DNA of 16,830 nt from Ruminococcus sp. UBA3767 (lineage in GTDB: Bacteria; Bacillota; Clostridia; Oscillospirales; Ruminococcaceae). Location of the stretch: contig DFFV01000064.1 of the NCBI GenBank assembly GCA_002371625.1, positions 1 through 16,830 on the forward strand. The letters run 5' to 3'. Shown here piece by piece: positions 1 to 4,057 of this stretch. The position numbers and the translations under genes are program-made. The notes beneath the pieces are model-generated. The model had not been told where the DNA came from. It ran no database searches and was given only the letters and a program-made list of their open reading frames with translations. Numbering within the stretch: the first letter of the stretch is position 1; every line of letters begins with the position of its first letter.

Positions 1-16
1 GAAGGAGGCGGTAAAC

Positions 17-67
17 ATGGAGTGGCTGGGCATATTTGTTAACGATCTTATTGCAAGAAGAATTTAA
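17..67 (+). CDS. Tiny ORF, 16-aa peptide
   Basis: A 16-residue reading frame (MEWLGIFVNDLIARRI) starts 5-10 bases after a near-perfect ribosome binding site (gaaggagg) and is followed about 65 bases later by a strong intrinsic terminator, so it looks like the last gene of a transcript entering from the left. It is acidic at the start, hydrophobic in the middle and basic at the end, which would suit an amphipathic membrane-surface peptide. It loosely resembles the 18-aa peptide at 16737-16793 (Trp near the start, Ile-Phe core, a Leu-Ile-(Val)-Ala-Arg end). I do not recognise a family. It could also be a translated leader rather than a functional peptide. Confidence 0.45.
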   Translation: MEWLGIFVNDLIARRI

Positions 68-127
68 GTAGTAAAATGAATTGAACCGGATCATGCAATA
101 ATAGTAATACGAAAAAAAGAACGAAAG

Positions 128-160
128 AAGGGACTGGAGTATTTCAGTCCTTTGTTTTTT
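128..160 (+). terminator. Intrinsic terminator after the 16-aa ORF
   Basis: Stem GGACTG (131-136) pairs with CAGTCC (145-150), extended outward by AAG/TTT, and a T-rich run (tttgtttttt) follows directly. It ends the transcript carrying the 16-aa ORF. Confidence 0.85.
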
Positions 161-206
161 GCGTTTTGTTGTTTATCTCTCCTGCCGCTATTTAGTTTAC
201 TACCCG

Positions 207-365
207 ATTATTAGTTTTTGGTTAGCATTTTATAAGGCTTTGATTAGAATTGCATAAACAGCGTTTCCTGGTTTTATAAGCTCTTTCACTTGATTTTATG
301 CACATTTGGAGTTATACTATATAAAAACAACATAAAAATCAGAGTTCTAATCAAAAACTAATAAT
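207..365. repeat. 159-bp segment bounded by 19-bp inverted repeats
   Basis: ATTATTAGTTTTTGGTTAG (207-225) is the inverted match, 18 of 19, of CTAATCAAAAACTAATAAT (347-365). A second, shorter partner (TTTGATTAGAA, 239-249) can also pair with the right arm (345-355). The stretch is AT-rich, has no ORF, and contains the promoter at 290-318. It could be a small non-autonomous mobile element, an operator array, or a recombination site. No clear target-site duplication was seen. Confidence 0.5.
290..318 (+). promoter_or_regulatory. Sigma-A type promoter for the response-regulator remnant
   Basis: TTGATT (290-295), a 17-base spacer and TATACT (313-318) lie about 75 bases upstream of the truncated response-regulator start. 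The promoter lies inside the inverted-repeat segment. Confidence 0.6.
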
Positions 366-394
366 GGCGTATTATAATAAAGAGGGTGAAGCAA

Positions 395-627
395 ATGGAA
401 GAAAGGATCCTTGTGATAGAAGATGAGGCGGCAATACGGGAAATAATCACTGTGCCGCTTGAAGCTCAGGGCTATAAGGTCACGGCGGCAGCGGCCTCGG
501 ACTTTACATAGTAAAAACTATACTTGATATGCACGGTATGAAGTGCAGCATAAGCAATACCGAAAACGGAGTTGCGTTCAGAGTTGTCCTGCCCGATGCG
601 CAAAGTAAGGCTTCAAAAAGAATATAA
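395..627 (+). pseudogene. Two-component system deletion scar (response-regulator N-terminus joined to histidine-kinase C-terminus)
   Basis: From the ATG at 395 the frame reads as the first 34 or so residues of an OmpR-type receiver domain: MEERILVIEDEAAIREI, with the acidic D/E pair of the phosphorylation pocket, then a GYKV strand. It stops at 509-511. In another frame, from about 487 to the stop at 625-627, the sequence encodes the end of a histidine-kinase ATPase domain: the G2 box GSGLGLYIVK, then ILDMHG and the closing FRVVLP strand. An internal deletion has removed the rest of the regulator (including its DNA-binding domain) and most of the kinase; the two remnants overlap in a GC-rich stretch around 485-500. 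Neither product can be functional. The ribosome binding site (agagggtgaagcaa) and promoter survive. This may be the former regulator of nearby genes. Confidence 0.75.
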
Positions 628-669
628 CGCATCAGCGCACTGACAGACCTGAACAATTATCAGGGAAAG

Positions 670-715
670 TGTAGTTTATGCAACAAATTGCCCCTGCGGT
701 GTAGTAAAAACTACA
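670..715 (+). promoter_or_regulatory. Paired palindromic activator-type sites, copy A
   Basis: TGTAGTTTATGCAACA (670-685) and TGTAGTAAAAACTACA (700-715) are 16-bp dyads spaced exactly 30 bp start to start, with the second about 20 bp upstream of the -35 box. The same pair at the same spacing recurs at 16558 and 16588. The arms are conserved while the loop of the second site differs (AAAA versus TTAT), as expected of a protein-binding dyad. In this copy the second dyad extends into a longer hairpin (CCCCTG 691-696 with CAGGGG 718-723). The regulator is unknown. Confidence 0.6.
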
Positions 716-735
716 CACAGGGGTAAATTTATCTA

Positions 736-764
736 TTGAAAGCGGCGTAAAACCGTGGTAATAT
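736..764 (+). promoter_or_regulatory. Promoter of the 31-aa ORF (cassette copy A)
   Basis: TTGAAA (736-741), a 17-base spacer and TAATAT (759-764). The whole 122-bp block from 670 to 791 aligns without gaps to 16558-16679, including about 25 bases after the -10 that should lie in the transcript. Confidence 0.75.
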
Positions 765-823
765 ATATACAGAACAAGAGAAACGGACAAAACAAAACAC
801 CATAATCTAAGGAGGAAATCAAA

Positions 824-919
824 ATGATAACAATGATAATAGGGATATGTGCAACAATAGTATTCGCAGCGTGCGCAGCATACGCCTCCTATGAGATAGT
901 AAACAACAGAGTAAAATAA
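824..919 (+). CDS. Small membrane protein, 31 aa
   Basis: A 31-codon frame with an ideal ribosome binding site (aaggagg, 7-8 bases before the ATG), a strong promoter 60 bases upstream and a terminator 26 bases after its stop, so it is a complete monocistronic unit. Residues 4-23 (MIIGICATIVFAACAAYASY) form one predicted transmembrane helix; the tail (EIVNNRVK) is polar and basic. The Y-x-x-Y-x-I-V-N pattern after the helix is reminiscent of KdpF, the small subunit of the Kdp potassium ATPase, but no kdpABC follows here, and at this length such resemblance is weak. It could instead be a membrane-active peptide or small regulator. Confidence 0.6.
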   Translation: MITMIIGICATIVFAACAAYASYEIVNNRVK

Positions 920-944
920 TAATTATATATAACGGAACAAACAA

Positions 945-985
945 AAGGGCTGTTGCATCGTGCAACGGCCCTTGTTGTGTCTTTT
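945..985. terminator. Bidirectional intrinsic terminator
   Basis: A 13-bp stem (AAGGGC-T-GTTGCA, 945-957, with TGCAAC-G-GCCCTT, 961-973, one G-U pair) has a 3-base loop. T-rich stretches follow on both strands (cttgttgtgtcttttt to the right, cttttgtttgttcc on the minus strand). It ends the 31-aa ORF from the left and the zinc-ribbon operon from the right. Confidence 0.85.
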
Positions 986-1051
986 TGCGTATACGATCAG
1001 TAAGCTCATTTCCCTGAGTGGTGCTTGTCTGAATAGATAGTATTGTAGCAA

Positions 1052-1270
1052 TTAAAACATGGTGTAATCGAAATCATCTTCATCGGTATCAATAGTGTGA
1101 TCGCAATTAGTACAATACCATTCACCGTCCCAATACATAATACCTCCACAATTTGGGCAATCCTTTGCTTTGGTTTCTCCGGCTCCAATTGATAATTCCC
1201 CGGAACAATACGGGCAATGACTATACTCAGATTCATCATATACGTAGTCGCAATCAGGACACATTTGCAT
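1052..1270 (-). CDS. Small double zinc-ribbon protein, 72 aa
   Basis: The protein carries four CxxC knuckles (CPDC at residues 4-7, CPYC, CPNC and CTNC), which make two zinc-ribbon modules, and ends in an acidic, aromatic tail (DTDEDDFDYTMF). The start at 1270 (MQMCPDC) is chosen because a strong ribosome binding site (aaggagg) lies 8 bases upstream; an upstream ATG at 1309 has none. It is the last gene of a minus-strand operon, 42 bases after the lipoprotein stop. Zinc ribbons of this size are often nucleic-acid or protein binders, but nothing here defines the role. Confidence 0.75.
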   Translation of the reverse strand: MQMCPDCDYVYDESEYSHCPYCSGELSIGAGETKAKDCPNCGGIMYWDGEWYCTNCDHTIDTDEDDFDYTMF

Positions 1271-1312
1271 ACTATCTGCCTCCTTTTTACATATTGTGTT
1301 GCTAAACATATT

Positions 1313-3070
1313 CTATATATTGATAGTTATCTTCTTGGTTTCATAACTATCCGTCCAATGATCATTATCTACAATGCACAGTTTAAACTCAATCTTGTTA
1401 ATATCGCTTACGCTCATATTATTCTTTTCAAGGCTTGATTTTGTGATGGTGATATAATCATATGCTTTATTTCCAGGTGAAACTGTGAACGAACAGATAG
1501 TATCAACCATAAAACCGTTCACAGATTCACTTCTTGATTGAATTAGTAGTGTTTTACCGCTATTATTCTCAACCAACAGCTTTATTCTTGGTCCTGAATA
1601 CTTACCTATTGAGTCAAATTCCACAAACGATACCTTAACTTTACTATCGCTATATATTACTTTATTGCTTCCAGTTGGATAAAGCTGAGTTTTATCAATG
1701 GATATTGTCTTCGTAAAATCATCATATTTTGTTTTAGCATCTTCTGCAGAATCAGTACTTAGTATATCAAGACTTATACTATGCTTGTTTGAAGAGAAAC
1801 GAAGGAAAAATACATATCTTGTATAACCGTCTCTTTTATACTCTCCCTGTAATAACAGAGCAGGAATTCCGCTTATTGTTATTTTGGATTTTGAAATGAT
1901 TTTGATCCCTGCACCTTCAGCTCCTGATATAAGGCTTGCTATATTTTCGTCATTATGCCATACTTCCTTATCTACATAGTCATAAAGCTCTGTCGTTATA
2001 AAGCCAGTGCTTTCCTTATAGTGATAATACTTGATCGTACCTTCTCCGTTTTCTTCAGTACTGTTATTGGGAACTTTAAAGGAAACATTATCTATTGTTA
2101 TTTGTTTGGTATAATCAGAAGACTTTGTTTTTTTTACAGATAGTGTTGATTTTTGCGAATCATCAATACTAATAGTGTTAAAGAATTCGTTGTATTTTAG
2201 CTCAATATCTTCTTTGGCATAGCTGCCAATTGAAAAACCAACCAGATTCTTGTTCGAACACATAAGATAATTCAAAGTATAAATATCGGATTCTTTTGAA
2301 AGTTTAAAAAGCAGGACTGTTACAGGAGAATTGCCAATAGTGAGCTTTTCTTTTTTTAAGAGCTCAAATCCACTTTCCGTGAATGATTTTGTGTAATTTT
2401 GAATAAAGTTGTCATTATGGATCTTTGAAGGATCAATATTTGCTTCGCTGTTTATGACTTGATCGAAATAACCGCCGTCAAAATAGTATTTTCCTTCTTT
2501 TTGTTTTGCTGATTCCTCAGGTAAATAATATGTAATATTATCTACAGTTTGTTTTTGTGTGTACTTAATTGCTTTGTCTTTTTCAGTATCGATTTTGACT
2601 TTGCTGATGAATTCATTGAATTCGGATTTTGCTTGTTCTAATGATTCATTGCTTTCTATATCCATTGCACACCCACTGCGATTGGTATTAAAATGAACGA
2701 CCACTCCTGTTTTCCCGTCATCATTGTATTCGTAGTATAAAGCGGTTTGTCCATCGATCTTGATGCTGTCAAAATTACTTCTGGTGGCTTTTTCTTTATA
2801 ATGATCGATAGTATTTTCGCTGTCCCACTCAGCAGTGTTTTCCGCTACAACTGTGATCGTACCCCAGGAGGTGTAGTAACAAGGTCCGTTGGGACCAGCT
2901 TCAGTTTTGCTAATTGATTCCGGAACGCAGTAAGTAACGTTGAACAAAGTATGTTCTGCTGTATAGTTGTCAACTGTATACTCGCTGCTTGATTCTGAGC
3001 CTTTACATCCGGTTATAATAAAAAGCATAAATACAACAACTGTTTCCATAATAATAGTATTCTTTCTCAT
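1313..3070 (-). CDS. Secreted lipoprotein with three tandem repeat domains, 585 aa
   Basis: The N-terminus is a lipoprotein signal peptide: MRKN, a hydrophobic stretch, and lipobox IITGC with the lipidated cysteine at residue 22. Three copies of a roughly 120-135-residue domain follow (about 42-161, 175-303, 325-459). Each opens with a short strand containing a VP or LP pair (CVPESIS, YLPEESA, KVPNNST) and closes with a F-x-x-T-I-S-I-D-like strand. The last 110 residues (about 475-585) look like a separate beta-sandwich (Ig-like) module. The ATG at 3070 is preferred over GTG at 3076 because it sits 7 bases after AGGAGG. The gene is visibly more AT-rich than the suf and kinase genes. It is probably anchored to the outer face of the membrane; function unknown. 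Confidence 0.8.
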   Translation of the reverse strand: MRKNTIIMETVVVFMLFIITGCKGSESSSEYTVDNYTAEHTLFNVTYCVPESISKTEAGPNGPCYYTSWGTITVVAENTAEWDSENTIDHYKEKATRSNFDSIKIDGQTALYYEYNDDGKTGVVVHFNTNRSGCAMDIESNESLEQAKSEFNEFISKVKIDTEKDKAIKYTQKQTVDNITYYLPEESAKQKEGKYYFDGGYFDQVINSEANIDPSKIHNDNFIQNYTKSFTESGFELLKKEKLTIGNSPVTVLLFKLSKESDIYTLNYLMCSNKNLVGFSIGSYAKEDIELKYNEFFNTISIDDSQKSTLSVKKTKSSDYTKQITIDNVSFKVPNNSTEENGEGTIKYYHYKESTGFITTELYDYVDKEVWHNDENIASLISGAEGAGIKIISKSKITISGIPALLLQGEYKRDGYTRYVFFLRFSSNKHSISLDILSTDSAEDAKTKYDDFTKTISIDKTQLYPTGSNKVIYSDSKVKVSFVEFDSIGKYSGPRIKLLVENNSGKTLLIQSRSESVNGFMVDTICSFTVSPGNKAYDYITITKSSLEKNNMSVSDINKIEFKLCIVDNDHWTDSYETKKITINI

Positions 3071-3081
3071 ATCCACCCCTC

Positions 3082-3330
3082 CTAATCGTAAAGCTCCATA
3101 GTGCCGTCGGTGAAGATCCTGAGGTAAAGCGTTGCCGAATCCTCATTGATCTTGCAGATAAAGTCCGAGTACTCGCAGTATTCGTGCTCATCGCTGCGCA
3201 GCACCCTTGTATCTATATGCGTGAGGTTTATCGACTTTATCTTCCCGATCTCTTTCTTTTTCAGCTTGTATCTGTCGGTTTTCCTTAACTGCTTCATCAT
3301 AAATTTTTTGAATTCGTCATTCAGTTTCAT
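3082..3330 (-). CDS. Hypothetical protein, 82 aa
   Basis: First gene of the operon driven by the consensus promoter at 3395-3423, ending 11 bases before the lipoprotein start, so the two are probably translationally coupled. The N-terminal third is strongly basic (KKFMMKQLRKTDRYKLKKKE); the C-terminal half looks like a small beta-sheet (ICKINEDSATLYLRIFTDGTMELYD). It has no signal peptide or transmembrane helix. The ATG at 3330, 6-7 bases after gaggtg, is preferred over an in-frame GTG at 3339 that overlaps the binding site. Family not recognised. Confidence 0.65.
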   Translation of the reverse strand: MKLNDEFKKFMMKQLRKTDRYKLKKKEIGKIKSINLTHIDTRVLRSDEHEYCEYSDFICKINEDSATLYLRIFTDGTMELYD

Positions 3331-3394
3331 TTTTATCACCTCATTGTCGTAGCACCATCATCAAAATATGTCATTTAATGTGATACTTTTCTAT

Positions 3395-3423
3395 ATTATA
3401 TAGCACTTAATCCAATATGTCAA
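3395..3423 (-). promoter_or_regulatory. Consensus promoter of the lipoprotein operon
   Basis: On the minus strand, TTGACA (3423-3418), 17 bases, then TATAAT (3400-3395): a full consensus match. TGACATATT occurs twice, over the -35 (3414-3422) and about 20 bases past the -10 (3365-3373), and could be operator half-sites for the divergent XRE regulator. Confidence 0.8.
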
Positions 3424-3468
3424 TGGTTTTGTGGGATATTTTCCAACAAAATGACCAAATAAATAGGA

Positions 3469-3474
3469 TATAAT
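3469..3474 (+). promoter_or_regulatory. -10 box of the XRE regulator
   Basis: TATAAT 20 bases before the ATG, with no good -35 at the usual spacing. This suggests a weak or activator-dependent promoter and a very short leader. Confidence 0.4.
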
Positions 3475-3493
3475 AGTATACGGAGGTGGCGCT

Positions 3494-3802
3494 ATGTACG
3501 AAAAGGATTTCGCAATGCGCCTGTCAAGACTTCGTATGCAAAAGGGTGTTTCGGCAAGGGATATGAGCCTGTCGATCGGGCAGAACGCAGGCTATATCAA
3601 CAACATTGAAACAGGTAAAGCCTTGCCGTCTATGCATGGATTTTTCTATATCTGCGAATACCTTAACGTCTCACCGAAGGAGTTCTTTGATATAGATTCC
3701 GCACAGCCTGAAAAAATGCGAGAGCTGGGGGAAAAGCTCAAAAAGCTGACACCTCAGCAGCTTGACAGCGTGGACACACTTGTGTCAGCCATCATTGAGT
3801 AG
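3494..3802 (+). CDS. XRE-family transcriptional regulator, 102 aa
   Basis: A helix-turn-helix of the Cro/C1 type spans about residues 6-62: RLSRLRMQKGVSARDMSLSI, recognition helix GYINNIETGKALPS, then FFYICEYLNVSPKEFF. A short helical tail (EKMRELGEKLKKLTPQQLDS) probably dimerises. The ribosome binding site (acggaggtggcgct) fits the ATG. It is divergent from the lipoprotein operon with about 160 bases between starts, so it may regulate that operon or itself. Ligand and targets are unknown. Confidence 0.85.
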   Translation: MYEKDFAMRLSRLRMQKGVSARDMSLSIGQNAGYINNIETGKALPSMHGFFYICEYLNVSPKEFFDIDSAQPEKMRELGEKLKKLTPQQLDSVDTLVSAIIE

Positions 3803-3807
3803 GGGAT

Positions 3808-3838
3808 AGGGTCGTCATCCGGCGGCCCTGTTCTTATT
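3808..3838 (+). terminator. Terminator of the XRE gene (direct repeat R1)
   Basis: AGGGTCG (3808-3814) pairs with CGGCCCT (3823-3829), followed by gttcttattt, directly after the stop codon. The 23 bases 3810-3832 recur at 3941-3963 with two mismatches. Confidence 0.6.
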
Positions 3839-3963
3839 TCAAAAAGGAAATAGCTTGTCACTTGCTTTTGGGGGCTTTCCGATCGCCCCCAAGCCCCTTC
3901 GGCTGCGATCTTTTTTATTAGAACAGATATGGATACTAATGGTCATCATCCGGCGACCCTGTT
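3810..3963. repeat. Direct repeat pair flanking a 108-bp hairpin element
   Basis: R1 (3810-3832) and R2 (3941-3963) share 21 of 23 bases (core TCATCCGGCG). The stretch between holds the overlapping hairpins and no ORF. It may be a duplicated terminator or a small inserted element. Confidence 0.5.
3868..3916 (+). terminator. Overlapping hairpins with a terminator-like T tract
   Basis: Hairpin 1: TTGGGGGC (3868-3875) with GCCCCCAA (3885-3892). Hairpin 2: GATCGC (3881-3886) with GCGATC (3905-3910), with AGCC/GGCT nested inside, followed immediately by tttttt. The two share bases 3881-3892, so only one can form. It lies between direct repeats R1 and R2, and no plus-strand gene follows. Confidence 0.45.
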
Positions 3964-4021
3964 TTCCTTTTCTGCACCCATTATACCACACCCAAAACCG
4001 ACAATATAAAAATGGATTCCC

Positions 4022-4057
4022 AAAAAGAAAACAGCAGGCTCTTTGCGAACCTGCTGT
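4022..4057 (-). terminator. Terminator of the kinase-STAND gene
   Basis: On the minus strand ACAGCAGG (4057-4050) pairs with CCTGCTGT (4038-4031), followed by TTTCTTTTT. The stem begins inside the TGA stop codon. Confidence 0.85.

Noticed and set aside
700..715. BlaI/MecI or CopY-type operator
   Set aside because: Those families bind TACA-N2-TGTA; here the half-sites are in the opposite order (TGTAGT-N4-ACTACA).
700..723. Extended hairpin in cassette A as an intrinsic terminator
   Set aside because: The stem is long but lacks a T tract, and the same dyad in copy B lacks the outer stem; a protein-binding site explains it better.
3003..3191. 62-codon minus-strand frame overlapping the 82-aa gene and lipoprotein start
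   Set aside because: It lies out of frame across two genes with good start signals and has none of its own.
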